Part shown: positions 8,699-17,946 of the stretch, piece after piece
Numbering within the stretch: position 1 is the first letter of the stretch
Layout: the number at the start of each line of letters is the position of its first letter
From: Candidatus Obscuribacterales bacterium
GTDB taxonomy: Bacteria > Cyanobacteriota > Vampirovibrionia > Obscuribacterales > Obscuribacteraceae
Direction: 5' to 3'
Length of the DNA: 64,000 nt
Assembly: GCA_020634035.1 (NCBI GenBank)
Contig: JACKCM010000001.1
Location: forward strand, 992,001 to 1,056,000
Notes under the pieces: model-generated
What the model was told of the DNA's origin: nothing
The model's database searches: none
What the model saw: the letters and a program-made list of their open reading frames with translations, nothing else
Translations under genes and position numbers: made by a program

Positions 8699-10714
8699 TT
8701 ATTGATAGGCACGGATGCCGTGGACCTTAAATGGTAGAAAGTCTGCTTCGCTCAGGTTGGCGGCGGCATTGAGATCGATGCGATTTAACTTTGGCAGCTT
8801 GCAGAGTAATTTCACTCCTTCAGGTGTGATTTTAGAGCCGCGCATATAGAGGACTTCGAGCTTTTTTAAGCTGAGCAGATTTTGAATATCGCTATCATCG
8901 AAGCCGTTAAAGTTGACCCTCAAACAGGTCAGACCGCTGAGTTGCCCCAGGGCTTTGCTCGAAACTTTCGTGCTGCTGATCGATAGATTGGTCAATTTGG
9001 GATGATCTTTGAAAGCGAGAATGCCGCGGTCGGTGATATTGTCGCAGCCGGTCAGGCTGAGCATTTGCAGGTTGGGAATGGCGACCAGTGGCATGAGACC
9101 TTTGTCGGAAATTTTTGTGGAATCCATATTGAGTTGATAGAGATCAACAGGTACTAGATATTTGAGGCTTTCGTCGGTGATTGTTACCAGTCCGTTCAGC
9201 TCTAGAGTATGGAGCCCTTTGATTTTTTGGATGTGTTTCAAGCCCTCGCCGGTTACTTCCGTATAGGAGAGATCCAGGGATTTAATCTCTTTTCCCGCCA
9301 GGGCTTCGATGGTTTTGTCCGTGACATCGCTATCCGATAGTTGCAGGTTGCCTTCTTTTATCCCTTCGACCCGACCAGCCAGGATATCTTCGTCAGTGAT
9401 CCCTTCGGCGCCATCGAGGACGGTGCGGCCGAATTGTCGTACCACATCGACCGGCCTCCAGATTTTGTGCGGATCTGCATACGGCTTGCTCATGGCGATG
9501 CCGTCGGCTTTTTTCTCCGGATTATTTAAGCGGTTGTAGAGAAAAAAGGCTATTAATGAAGAGAACAGCACCATGCCGCCGAGGCTGGCAGCGCCCAGTT
9601 TTGATGAAAGAAAGCTGCGGGTGCGGTTGGCCATGCCCTTTTCAAAATCTGGGCCGGAAGCCGGTTCGACATGGAGGAACTCTTCTTCTATGCGAAAGAT
9701 TGCTGCCTGTATCTCGGCGGTGTCGGCGAATCTTGCCTGGGGGTCTTTGGCCAGAGCGCGGTCGATAAGGAGCTGGAGCTGCTCGACTATGATCTTGCGG
9801 TTTTCTAAATTGCGGTTTTCTGGTTTGGGGTTCTCGGGTTTGGGGGATTCGTGTTTTGAGTTCTCGGGTTTTGAGGGATCTGGTTTGGAGGAATCTGGCT
9901 TGGAATCAGGCGCTTCGACGCTATCGGCGAAGAATTCGTCGTCTTCTAAATCGATGAAATCTAAGAGCGGGCGCGGCTTTTCGTTGACGTGCTTCTCTAT
10001 TAAAGCAAGACTGGAATCTGCCTTGAAGGGCACAGTGCCGGTCAGACCTTGATAGAGCACACAACCCAGAGAATAGACATCAGACCGCGGCGTGGCTTTG
10101 CCGCCTTTGCCAATCTCTGGTGCCATATAGGCGGGGCTGCCGACTATTGCCTGACCTGTACTTTCGAAGCCTTCTTCGGTCGCCTCTTTTCTCATATGGG
10201 CGATGCCAAAATCTATGAGCTGCGCCTGCAGGCTGGAGACCCCGGCATTGTCCGTCACCGGGCAGAGCATAATATTGCTCGATTTTATGTCCCGGTGCAG
10301 GACTCCTTTTTCGTGGGCGTGGCTGAGCCCGCGGCATACCCCGCGAATAAGCTCCAGAAGCGTGGGGAGATCTAGCCTGTCTTCCTGACGCCGCCCGGCA
10401 AGCGCGTCTTGCAGGGTCTGACCGTTTAGAAAGTCCATGACCATATAGGGCTCGCCACTTTTGGTAACCCCGAAATCAAGAACGCTTACAATATTGGGAT
10501 GGTTGAGCTTGCCCGCCGCCCGCGCCTCTTTCTGAAAGCGGACCAGTTTCTGGTCTTGCTGCAGTTCGGCAGGCAGCACTTTTATGGCGACGCTTTTGTC
10601 CAGCACGGTGTCCTCGGCGACGAAGACAAGACCCATGCCGCCCTGACCAAGCAGTACGGGGGAGCTGTATCTCCCCAGCAAATCCACCGGAAACTGGTCT
10701 TTTGTGCCTGACAT
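8699..10714 (-). CDS. membrane Ser/Thr protein kinase with extracytoplasmic leucine-rich repeats
   Basis: 671 aa. The N-terminal kinase domain (about 16-350) has the glycine loop GQGGMG (23-28), Lys45 in VAIK, HRDIKSSN near 141 and DFGIAH, so it should be active. A low-complexity linker of PxxSKP/PENxKPEN units covers about 268-305. One membrane helix lies near 375-392, followed by leucine-rich repeats from about 440 to the end (LYQLNMDSTKISDKGL and similar, of the type seen in F-box/LRR proteins). The layout is a Hanks-type receptor kinase: LRR sensor outside, kinase inside. Its substrates cannot be told from the context; a P450 gene lies upstream on the same strand. Confidence 0.92.
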   Translation of the reverse strand: MSGTKDQFPVDLLGRYSSPVLLGQGGMGLVFVAEDTVLDKSVAIKVLPAELQQDQKLVRFQKEARAAGKLNHPNIVSVLDFGVTKSGEPYMVMDFLNGQTLQDALAGRRQEDRLDLPTLLELIRGVCRGLSHAHEKGVLHRDIKSSNIMLCPVTDNAGVSSLQAQLIDFGIAHMRKEATEEGFESTGQAIVGSPAYMAPEIGKGGKATPRSDVYSLGCVLYQGLTGTVPFKADSSLALIEKHVNEKPRPLLDFIDLEDDEFFADSVEAPDSKPDSSKPDPSKPENSKHESPKPENPKPENRNLENRKIIVEQLQLLIDRALAKDPQARFADTAEIQAAIFRIEEEFLHVEPASGPDFEKGMANRTRSFLSSKLGAASLGGMVLFSSLIAFFLYNRLNNPEKKADGIAMSKPYADPHKIWRPVDVVRQFGRTVLDGAEGITDEDILAGRVEGIKEGNLQLSDSDVTDKTIEALAGKEIKSLDLSYTEVTGEGLKHIQKIKGLHTLELNGLVTITDESLKYLVPVDLYQLNMDSTKISDKGLMPLVAIPNLQMLSLTGCDNITDRGILAFKDHPKLTNLSISSTKVSSKALGQLSGLTCLRVNFNGFDDSDIQNLLSLKKLEVLYMRGSKITPEGVKLLCKLPKLNRIDLNAAANLSEADFLPFKVHGIRAYQ

Positions 10715-10793
10715 TCTTCTGATTTTACTTCAGATGCAAGGCGATGACAGCTTCATGTCAATTTCGAATCTATTTCAAATCAATTTGTATTCT

Positions 10794-12023
10794 TTATCTG
10801 TTGGCTTTGACCCACAGCTCTTTGGGACCGCGCAGGGCGAAGGGCATGCGGATTTTGATATCTTCGGTTTTGAGGGCGATATTTGGTAGCCGCTCCAACA
10901 AGGTGCTGATGGCGACCTCGCCTTCTGCCTCTGCCAGAGAAGAACCCAGGCAGTGGTGGATGCCGTGACCGAAGGCGACATGCTTCTTGGTATCACGGGT
11001 GATATCGAATTTGTTCGGCTCTTCGTAGGCTTCGGGGTCTCTATTGGCGGCGCCCAGCATTAACACCAGCATGTCGTGCTCATCTATCTTCTTGCCGCGC
11101 AGCTCGGTCTTTTCGTGGGCGAGGCGACGGACGAGCTGCACCGGGCTCTCAAAGCGCAGGGTCTCGCCGATGGCCCCCTTCATCAGTTCGGGTTTCTCTT
11201 TGAGCAGGGCAAGTTGATCGGGGTGGCTGAGCAGACAGCGCACAGTGTTGCCTATTAGATTCACCGTGGTCTCGTGACCGGCGACCAGAATGAGGATGCA
11301 ATTATTCAGGAGTTCGTCTTCGGTCAGCTTCTGACCGTCCTCTTCGGCGGCGACCAGGGCAGAGATGAGATCGTCTTTGGGCGACTTGCGGCGCTCGGCG
11401 ACCAGGGGACGCAGATATTCGATTATTTCTTCGGTGGCCTTATTCGCCTTCATCATGTGGCTCATGCTGACCGCAGGTTCGAGGGTCTCGGTCATGGACG
11501 TGGACCATTTGTGGAACTTGTCCCGATCGGTGGCAGGCACCCCGAGCATCTCGGCGATGACCGTGACCGGTAGCGGGAAGGCATAGTCGGCGACCAGATC
11601 GAACTCTTCTTTGTCCTGAACCTGATCGAGCAAATAGTCGGCAATCTCTTTGATGTGGTCACGCATGCCGGCGACCATAGAGGGCGTGAAGGCTTTGTTC
11701 ACAAGCGACCGCAGGCGGGTGTGATCGGGCGGGTCCATGTTGAGCATCCACTTCTTGCGGGACTCGGTCAGCTTGCGGACTGGCGGGATGAACTGAGCCA
11801 GGGGGTTGACCTGCTTCCAGCGTTGCAGCCCTTTTTCGTAGGTGAGAGTTTTCAGGATGCTGTAGACATCGTCGTAGCGGGTGACAATCCAGTATTTGCC
11901 GGTTTCGCTCCAGAGAACGGGGTCTTCCTGGCGCATTTTGTCGAGCGTAGGATACGGGTCCTGGAGGAACTCGGGGCTGAGGGGGCTCATGGGATCGGCT
12001 AGTTTGGTCGACTGTTTGGACAC
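10794..12023 (-). CDS. cytochrome P450 monooxygenase
   Basis: 409 aa, the usual size of soluble bacterial P450s. I-helix AGHETT, K-helix ExxR (ETLRFESP) and the haem loop FGHGIHHCLG with Cys358 as the iron ligand are all intact. It should activate O2 for oxidation of a small hydrophobic substrate, using electrons from a ferredoxin/reductase pair that is not encoded nearby. The GTG start at 12023 has GGGAG 8 nt upstream. The kinase gene follows after 79 bp on the same strand. No biosynthetic neighbours reveal the substrate. Confidence 0.95.
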   Translation of the reverse strand: MSKQSTKLADPMSPLSPEFLQDPYPTLDKMRQEDPVLWSETGKYWIVTRYDDVYSILKTLTYEKGLQRWKQVNPLAQFIPPVRKLTESRKKWMLNMDPPDHTRLRSLVNKAFTPSMVAGMRDHIKEIADYLLDQVQDKEEFDLVADYAFPLPVTVIAEMLGVPATDRDKFHKWSTSMTETLEPAVSMSHMMKANKATEEIIEYLRPLVAERRKSPKDDLISALVAAEEDGQKLTEDELLNNCILILVAGHETTVNLIGNTVRCLLSHPDQLALLKEKPELMKGAIGETLRFESPVQLVRRLAHEKTELRGKKIDEHDMLVLMLGAANRDPEAYEEPNKFDITRDTKKHVAFGHGIHHCLGSSLAEAEGEVAISTLLERLPNIALKTEDIKIRMPFALRGPKELWVKANR

Positions 12024-12136
12024 TGTTCTACTCCCGTCTGTTGGCTCAGATACACGAAACCTGGCTGATATATAGTCCGGATAGTGTAGCCGATGGGATG
12101 TGGTTCTGGGTTAAATGAGACGCCAGCTTGCCAAGG

Positions 12137-12152
12137 TCACCCATGTGGGTGA
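12137..12152. promoter_or_regulatory. palindrome TCACCCA-TG-TGGGTGA
   Basis: Two 7-bp arms with a 2-bp spacer, about 115 bp upstream of the P450 start. Together with the similar site at 12385 it suggests an operator for a dimeric repressor, possibly controlling the P450 gene. Confidence 0.4.
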
Positions 12153-12384
12153 ATAACGCGGTTTAAAGAGGACTGCTCGTGGTGATCGTTTTTGTGGATG
12201 TCATGGGATTGGGCACAGATATTTGATCTCTGTACCTATATATAGGTGGGATTTTTTGAAGATGGGGGTTTCTAAGTTCGCGCGTGTGGTGATAGCTGAA
12301 CGAAGAAAAAGAGCTAGCTCTAAATCTGGTGGCAGGCCCCGAATATGGTGCCAACGAATTAGTCCTTTGTGTGTCACCCCGGGT

Positions 12385-12400
12385 TAACCCACATGGGTTA
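12385..12400. promoter_or_regulatory. palindrome TAACCCA-CA-TGGGTTA
   Basis: Same architecture and core (ACCCA-NN-TGGGT) as the site at 12137. It overlaps a second palindrome, GGGTTAACCC, at 12381-12390. Confidence 0.35.
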
Positions 12401-12894
12401 TGAAAGCGGCAAAAATCGCACAGAAGTAATAGGCAGTAATCGGATTTTGGAAGCGGATGTGATCAATTTGTTTGGTGGGTGTAACAGGAACTACATATGG
12501 TGCGAAAATAATTTCGAGGGTTCGCGCAACTCTTGCTCTATCCTTTGCGCAGCCTGAGTGACTTCGGCATGGTTTTGATCTGTCAGCCCGCAAATAACTA
12601 TGGATACGTGTTCTACGGCTGGTGATATTTCGGGCACTTATAAAGCGCTAGAGAGCGCTAGGTTTTCTTTTCTGTTTATATTCTCGCCGATATGGCTATG
12701 TAAAGCGTGATGATGCAAGGGGTTCGCAAGAGCAGATCGAATTGACGCGCCCTTTTGCTCTGCCACCATCTGTGAAGAACTGTTGATATCAGAAACATTT
12801 GCCGTAGAGCTAATTCTTCCGGCAAGGAACATATATAGAGAAGAGATTGATACGCCGGGGGGCGAGCTTATAAGTTCTGGTTACCACACACAAA

Positions 12895-13025
12895 ACAGAT
12901 AACTCAGGAGAGAACTCCAAAACCACCCGGCAATACTAATATGCCCGAAATATGCGAATTAACCAAGCCCTCAAAAGGGCGAGATTCGCTGTCCCCTGTT
13001 TGGGGAGGGGTGGCTAGTTATCTGT
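12895..13025 (+). ncRNA. candidate structured RNA or 5' leader of the muramidase cassette
   Basis: Nested arms: outer ACAGATAAC (12895-12903) with GTTATCTGT (13017-13025); inside it CCACCC (12923-12928) with GGGTGG (13008-13013); plus local hairpins GGAG-AGAA-CTCC (12907-12918), GCCCT-CAAA-AGGGC (12967-12980) and TCCCC-TGTTT-GGGGA (12992-13006). All fit one branched fold without crossing. It ends 72 bp before the muramidase start, so it could be a free small RNA or a riboswitch-like leader. I do not recognise a known RNA class. Confidence 0.4.
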
Positions 13026-13097
13026 GGCAAAGAAAAAGAACTAGCTCTTCCTGCTTCGATCAAAACGTCGCAGGGAGCCAACCGAAAGTAAACTGAA

Positions 13098-13829
13098 ATG
13101 AGCAAGAAGAAGAAGAGCAGTGCCCTGGCGGCGACTTCTGACCGGCTGTTCGGTATTGATGTCTCCCATCATCAGGGGGCCATCGACTGGGCGAAGGTGA
13201 AGGCAGCAGGGGTGAACTATTGCTTCATGAAGGCGAGCGAAGGCTCGACCTACAAAGACAGCCGCTTCGACTTCAACTGGAACCAGACGAAAGCGAACGG
13301 CATCATCCGTGGCGCCTATCACTTCTTCCGACCCAATGCCCCGGTCAGCCGCCAGGTGGACAATCTGGTAGCGAAGGTCGGCAAGCTGGAAGTCGGAGAC
13401 CTGCCGCCGGTGCTGGACGCCGAGGTGCCCTCGAGCTGGACGAGATTCTCGGTCAGCAAGCGAGTGGGGATGATCGAAGAGTGGATGGTCGGCGTCGAGG
13501 AAGCGCTTGGGATTAAGCCCATTCTCTACCTGAGCCCGTCATTTGCCGACGATGTGCTGCGCAATGCCGCCGAGATGGAGAAATATATCTTGTGGCTGGC
13601 GCACTATACCTCTCGCTCCGAACCCCGGGTGCCGGCACCATGGTCGAAGTCATCGGGCTGGACCTTCTGGCAGTATTCGGAAAGTGGCAAGCTGGATGGT
13701 ATTGGGACTAATACCGTCGACCTGAATCGCTTCAAGGGGTCTGTCGAAGACCTCATGAAACTGACTGTGCAGCCGCGTGGTGGCGATGGGTGCACCTGCC
13801 CTTGCACCTGTGGCAACACCACCAAGTAA
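13098..13829 (+). CDS. GH25 family muramidase (lysozyme)
   Basis: 243 aa. Cleaves the MurNAc-GlcNAc bonds of peptidoglycan. The GH25 fold covers about 16-215: GIDVSHHQG with Asp21, the strand YCFMKASEG, GAYHFF, and the catalytic DAE (Asp107, Glu109). The C-terminus is Cys-rich (CTCPCTCG). No signal peptide is seen, so release would need a dedicated route or cell lysis, as in phage endolysins. It is the first gene of a same-strand cassette with a subtilase, a membrane protein and a lipoprotein. Confidence 0.93.
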   Translation: MSKKKKSSALAATSDRLFGIDVSHHQGAIDWAKVKAAGVNYCFMKASEGSTYKDSRFDFNWNQTKANGIIRGAYHFFRPNAPVSRQVDNLVAKVGKLEVGDLPPVLDAEVPSSWTRFSVSKRVGMIEEWMVGVEEALGIKPILYLSPSFADDVLRNAAEMEKYILWLAHYTSRSEPRVPAPWSKSSGWTFWQYSESGKLDGIGTNTVDLNRFKGSVEDLMKLTVQPRGGDGCTCPCTCGNTTK

Positions 13830-13879
13830 CTAGTCCTCCATTTCAAGAGAAACAGAGAACAACGCAGAGAGGAGGCAGC

Positions 13880-15646
13880 ATGCCTTACTCTAAGAAACGA
13901 AAACAAGCATTCTTGATTGAGCTGCCACCAGAGGCAGCTCAAACCCTCCAGGAAGCCTCGGCATTTTCCGGAACGGTCAGAATAGGCCGACGTAAATTTG
14001 ACGCGGTGAGCATCTTCCATGAGCCCTCTGAAGGTCTTCTATCTGGTGGCACATCATGGCTGGAGCTGATTCCGAAATCGGACTTCGAAGGGCGTAATCC
14101 CTGGGACTGGGCCCATGACCTCTGCACCGGATATCAAAAAGCGATGGCTCTATTAGACCCTGTGTATGTCGAGCCTGACATAGAGCAGAGCTGGCCTTAT
14201 CTCAATCGACCTCCGATGGATGATGCTGCTGGCGATGTCGGCGATGAAGAATTCGCAGGTAGACCTACAGGTAAATCTGTATCCAGATTTGCAGCCGAAG
14301 CCTGCGTAGAGAACGGCCCGGATAAAGCCTGGCCCTATGGTGGCAGCTTCGCCTGGCATCTCGGTGACAAATACTCTCAGCTCAAGGCAGCCAGAGATGC
14401 GGTGATCGCGTCAGGCAACGGCAAAAGAGTGCGTATCACCATTCTTGATACCGGCTATGACAAGCGCCATCGGACGAAACCCGAGAACATCAACAACGAT
14501 CTCGAATACAGCATCGTCGAGGGTGTGCCCGACGCAAGCGATCCTGGTAAGCGCGGCGTGCTCTATAACCCCGGGCATGGCACCGGCACCATCGGCATTC
14601 TGGCCGGGGCGAAGACCCAGGTTGTCGACGGCGAAGGGAAGGTGGTCTTCGACGACTATCTTGGCGCCGCACCAGAAGCAGAGATTATCCCGGTGCGTGT
14701 CGCCAACTCTGTGGTGCATCTTTGGACCAGCAGCCTCGCCAAAGGCATCGACTATGCCATCAGCTTCGCGGGCAAAGACGACCGAGCCAGCGATGTGGTT
14801 TCTATCAGCATGGGCGGTCTTCCCTCCAGGTTGTGGGCAGAAGCGGTAAACAGAGCGTATGCCGCCGGAGTGACCATCGTCGCTGCCGCAGGTAATAACT
14901 TCGGTGGCTTGCCGATGCGACATCTCGTATGGCCGGCGAGATTCTCGCGGGTGATTGCCGCCACAGGCATCACCGCCGACTTCAGCCCCTACGTCAAAAG
15001 CGGATTCAGCTTCAAGATGCAGGGCAACTATGGCCCCGATTCGGCTATGCGCACGGCGCTGGCTGCGTTCACTCCCAACATCCCCTGGGCAGAGCTCGGT
15101 TGTGCCGAAACCATCGACCTCGATGGTGCCGGCACTTCGTCGGCGACTCCGCAGATTGCGGGCGCTTCTGGATTGTGGTTGGCGGAGAATCTGGAGGAAG
15201 CAGGCGTTGGCTGGCAGAAAGTAGAAGCTGTCCGCAAGGCGCTCTTTGGCTCGGCAGATAAGACCGGGGCTGAGAGCAGCAAGTATTTCGGTCAGGGCGT
15301 CTTGAAAGCTGCCGATGCGCTTGCTCTGGCTGACAGCGATCTTATGGATGTTGAACATGCCGATGATGCTCCTGTCTCGGAGCTGCCGCCGGATGATATT
15401 ACCTTTCCTCTGCTGCATCAGATGCCTGGCTTCTACGATTTGCACCCTGTCACCTGCAAGATGTACGAGGTGGAAGCTGCCCAGCTATATGCAAAAGAGC
15501 AGAAGCTGCAAGAGATGTATCCGGGTCTTTTCGAGGAGGCTCCTGTCGACGGCGATAAATGCCGAGAAGCTGCGCAGACTTTCTGTGACCTGCCGACAAT
15601 CTCTCACAAGCTTCGGCAGTTTCTGATTTCTGCTCTGGCTGCTTGA
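13880..15646 (+). CDS. subtilisin-like serine protease (S8 family)
   Basis: 588 aa. Complete triad: Asp190 in ILDTG, His233 in GHGTGTIG, Ser420 in GTSSATP, with oxyanion Asn339 in AAAGN. The roughly 185 residues before Asp190 and about 130 after the Ser block are unfamiliar and may be pro-region or targeting domains. No signal peptide is evident, as for the neighbouring muramidase. GGAGG sits 5 nt before the ATG at 13880; a longer open frame to 13790 overlaps the muramidase and lacks a site. An active protease beside a muramidase suggests shared envelope or prey-degrading duty. Confidence 0.93.
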   Translation: MPYSKKRKQAFLIELPPEAAQTLQEASAFSGTVRIGRRKFDAVSIFHEPSEGLLSGGTSWLELIPKSDFEGRNPWDWAHDLCTGYQKAMALLDPVYVEPDIEQSWPYLNRPPMDDAAGDVGDEEFAGRPTGKSVSRFAAEACVENGPDKAWPYGGSFAWHLGDKYSQLKAARDAVIASGNGKRVRITILDTGYDKRHRTKPENINNDLEYSIVEGVPDASDPGKRGVLYNPGHGTGTIGILAGAKTQVVDGEGKVVFDDYLGAAPEAEIIPVRVANSVVHLWTSSLAKGIDYAISFAGKDDRASDVVSISMGGLPSRLWAEAVNRAYAAGVTIVAAAGNNFGGLPMRHLVWPARFSRVIAATGITADFSPYVKSGFSFKMQGNYGPDSAMRTALAAFTPNIPWAELGCAETIDLDGAGTSSATPQIAGASGLWLAENLEEAGVGWQKVEAVRKALFGSADKTGAESSKYFGQGVLKAADALALADSDLMDVEHADDAPVSELPPDDITFPLLHQMPGFYDLHPVTCKMYEVEAAQLYAKEQKLQEMYPGLFEEAPVDGDKCREAAQTFCDLPTISHKLRQFLISALAA

Positions 15647-15733
15647 AAGAGCCAGAGCCAATTTATCTCGATTGAAGGAGGGGGCGATTTTGCTCCCTCG
15701 AATTCTGCAACTCTCAACATGAGGAGATCTATC

Positions 15734-16267
15734 ATGACCGACGAAAGAGATCGTCTGGAAGGAGAGACGGAGGCGGAACCGACCCCGGTGCCTACTCAGG
15801 CTGCCGAGCAAGACCCCGATCCTGCACCTGTTCCCACACCGACTCCAAATCCCGCTCCGAATTCTTCCACTGCTTCCTACTTCGAGAAAGTGGTGCGTTA
15901 TATTCCTGCCACCCTGAACGCGGCATATATCGCCAGCCTCGGCTTGCTGGCAGAAGCCGCACCGAATCCTGCCTGGCTCTACTGGGCAGTGTTCCTCACT
16001 CTCTGGGCGCTTGTCCCCTTCTATGTCCTGTACATCCCCGGGCAGCTTTCGGACAAGAGTGTCAGCAAGCGCTTCTGCGTGATGGCAGGCGTCATCAGCT
16101 TTGCCGTCTGGGCCTATGCCGTCGACGGTGGACCAATTGCCGTCAGCTTTCCCGAGTACTACAAGCCGCTCTATGGCTCGCTTTTGCTCATTGTCACCAC
16201 CCTCATTCTTCCAGTATTGGAAGTTGTGCTCAAGCAGCTCAGCTTCTTCAAACCTGAATCGGAGTAA
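15734..16267 (+). CDS. polytopic membrane protein of the muramidase cassette
   Basis: 177 aa. A Pro/Glu-rich cytosolic N-terminus (about 1-55, repeated PxP) is followed by about four membrane helices (residues near 60-80, 85-105, 115-130, 145-165). AGGAGA lies 7 nt before the ATG at 15734. The size and position next to a muramidase are holin-like, but no family motif confirms that. The lipoprotein gene follows after 6 bp, so the two are co-transcribed. Confidence 0.7.
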   Translation: MTDERDRLEGETEAEPTPVPTQAAEQDPDPAPVPTPTPNPAPNSSTASYFEKVVRYIPATLNAAYIASLGLLAEAAPNPAWLYWAVFLTLWALVPFYVLYIPGQLSDKSVSKRFCVMAGVISFAVWAYAVDGGPIAVSFPEYYKPLYGSLLLIVTTLILPVLEVVLKQLSFFKPESE

Positions 16268-16273
16268 TTTCCT

Positions 16274-16819
16274 GTGAAAACCCGCATTACCAAACTGGCA
16301 GCTCTCGCTATGGGGCTGCTCTCCCTCTCGCTTCTCGGCGGCTGCGCCAGCATGACCAACCCAAGCCGTCTTCATGAGCTTCGCCCAGATAGCTCCTACG
16401 CCATCGACATGGACGCGACCCGTCGTGCCGCCTATGTCATCCGCAAAGACCAGCCCATCGGCATCTGTGCAGAGCCTGCACCGGATGTGTCGGTGGAGTT
16501 CGTCAGCAAGATCATGGCAGAGGTGCAGTCTCAGAAGGGCGGCATCGATGCCAAAGCTCAGGCAGAGCTGCAGAGCAAGGCGATTGAACTTGCCGGTCGC
16601 ACCCAGACCGTGCTCTTTCTTCGAGAGTCGCTCTATCGGCTCTGCGAACAGAGCCTGAACGGCAACCTCGACTCGGAGCATGTCAAAGAGCTGTATTCGA
16701 TTGCGCTGCAGACGGCGCTCAAGCTGGCAGAGAAAGATCTTCTGCAAGAGAAGAAAGAGATCATCCAGGGGCTCGATGACCCAGAGCTGCGTCGCATCTT
16801 CGAAGGCATCGTGAAATAG
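16274..16819 (+). CDS. lipoprotein of the muramidase cassette
   Basis: 181 aa. Signal peptide with lipobox LLGGC, lipidated Cys24, no Asp at +2, so outer-membrane destination is likely in a diderm. The mature part is mostly helical, with ICAEPAPDVS after a short strand region and long amphipathic helices to the C-terminus (KLAEKDLLQEKKEIIQ). GTG start 6 bp after the membrane-protein stop. In a lysis reading it would be the outer-membrane partner; this is inference from context. Confidence 0.75.
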   Translation: MKTRITKLAALAMGLLSLSLLGGCASMTNPSRLHELRPDSSYAIDMDATRRAAYVIRKDQPIGICAEPAPDVSVEFVSKIMAEVQSQKGGIDAKAQAELQSKAIELAGRTQTVLFLRESLYRLCEQSLNGNLDSEHVKELYSIALQTALKLAEKDLLQEKKEIIQGLDDPELRRIFEGIVK

Positions 16820-16910
16820 TTCGGCTCAAACGAGCTGAACTTAACTGACCTGAACTGAACACGCAAATCCAACTCAGACCAGAGTGAATCGAGAAGAGGA
16901 ATCGAAGACC

Positions 16911-17312
16911 ATGCAAATGAATCAATACGTCGGACTGAACCAGTGGGCCCAGGCAAAAGTCCTGGCTAAGAGGACAGCAGTGGAGACCGGAGAGCGTACT
17001 TTCGCCGACGGTTCTAAGGAGCCTTTCGAGCGGACGGTCGATGTGCCCGTTGCGCGGATTACCGCTGTTGGCAAAATCGAAGGCTATTTCGACGAGGTCG
17101 TTGCCGACCTGCGGCGCTTCGAGCTACCCAATGGTGAAGTCTATGAGGAGTTCATTGAAGCGGCCCCCTGCAATGGTGGTCCGATGTTCTATACCGCGCT
17201 GAAAGATGGCGAAGGTGTGGTCGTAGCCGAATCACTCTGGGGAGAATTCACTGGTTGCGCTATCGAGCCTCCCTTCGAGCAACCTGACTACCCTGATTGG
17301 ACGCAGTTCTAG
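16911..17312 (+). CDS. small cytosolic protein closing the muramidase cassette
   Basis: 133 aa, no membrane segment or signal peptide. Mixed alpha/beta composition, acidic, with VPVARITAVGKIEGYF near the middle. AGAGG lies about 11 nt before the ATG at 16911; an ATG two codons later is equally good. Unknown family. A 7-bp hairpin (17326-17345) follows the stop. Confidence 0.6.
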   Translation: MQMNQYVGLNQWAQAKVLAKRTAVETGERTFADGSKEPFERTVDVPVARITAVGKIEGYFDEVVADLRRFELPNGEVYEEFIEAAPCNGGPMFYTALKDGEGVVVAESLWGEFTGCAIEPPFEQPDYPDWTQF

Positions 17313-17946
17313 AGCGACTTTTTAATGGCTTAAATATATAAGCCAGGAGAGCTGAGAGGGCTAGCTTTGATCATGGTATAAGCTATAATATAATACTGCA
17401 TACGGTGGCATAGCCGCGCCAGCGAAGCTGCAAATCAATGCAGTGCAAGGCATTAACAATTCGCTCAAATTTCGTGAATTGTATCGATGCGTCACCGGTG
17501 GCGGTATTGAATGTTTTCGTTTGCGGCTGCTCGCGCAAACTGCTGACAACAAATATTCCTTGAACCGGCCGCGAGCCGGTTTGTATAAGGAAGACCTATT
17601 TCAGAGACGCACCTGCACTCAAAGGAACTTCCAACCCGACCCGCAAAATCCAATCACAGCAATAAATCGAAAGAGATTCAGGCAACAGCAACCTACATAT
17701 GGACTGCCTGAATTGCTGTGTTTAGAGGATCTAGAGGTGTCTGAGTTGGATCTATGTCCTTTGTATAGCCGGTTTGCGCAACTGGAAGAGACGTCGCCGC
17801 AATTCCTTTTATTGCGAATTCGGCGGCGCAGTCATTTATCGAAGAATTGCTGACCTCGTGTTTTTCCAAGCATTTGGATTTCCGCAGGGAATTTCGGGGG
17901 CTGAAACATAGAGGTCAGTATCAGACATGAACAAATGGAGCTATAT
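17313..17946. other. gene-poor stretch before the RHS locus
   Basis: Contains hairpins TGGCTTA/TAAGCCA (17326-17345) and AACCGGC-CGCGA-GCCGGTT (17563-17581). An open frame of 136 codons (17443-17853) lacks a start signal and has a composition not typical of a folded protein, so I do not call it a gene. It may hold the promoter for the YD miniprotein and RHS gene. Confidence 0.4.

Larger units (their letters stand above)
12024..13097. other. gene-free kilobase with palindromes and an RNA candidate
   Basis: No credible gene. It holds two TNACCCA-NN-TGGGTNA palindromes (12137, 12385), a 12-bp palindrome AGAGCTAGCTCT near 12309, paired AGCGCT boxes near 12647, and the nested complementary arms at 12895-13025. 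A gap this long between two well-kept gene blocks suggests RNA genes or regulatory DNA. Confidence 0.5.

Noticed and set aside
13098..17312. Prophage
   Set aside because: Muramidase and holin-sized membrane protein are suggestive, but no capsid, portal, terminase, tail, integrase or attachment sites are present.
17443..17853. 136-codon frame before the YD miniprotein
   Set aside because: No ribosome site, odd Arg/Gln/Leu composition, and it overlaps a hairpin; no domain seen.
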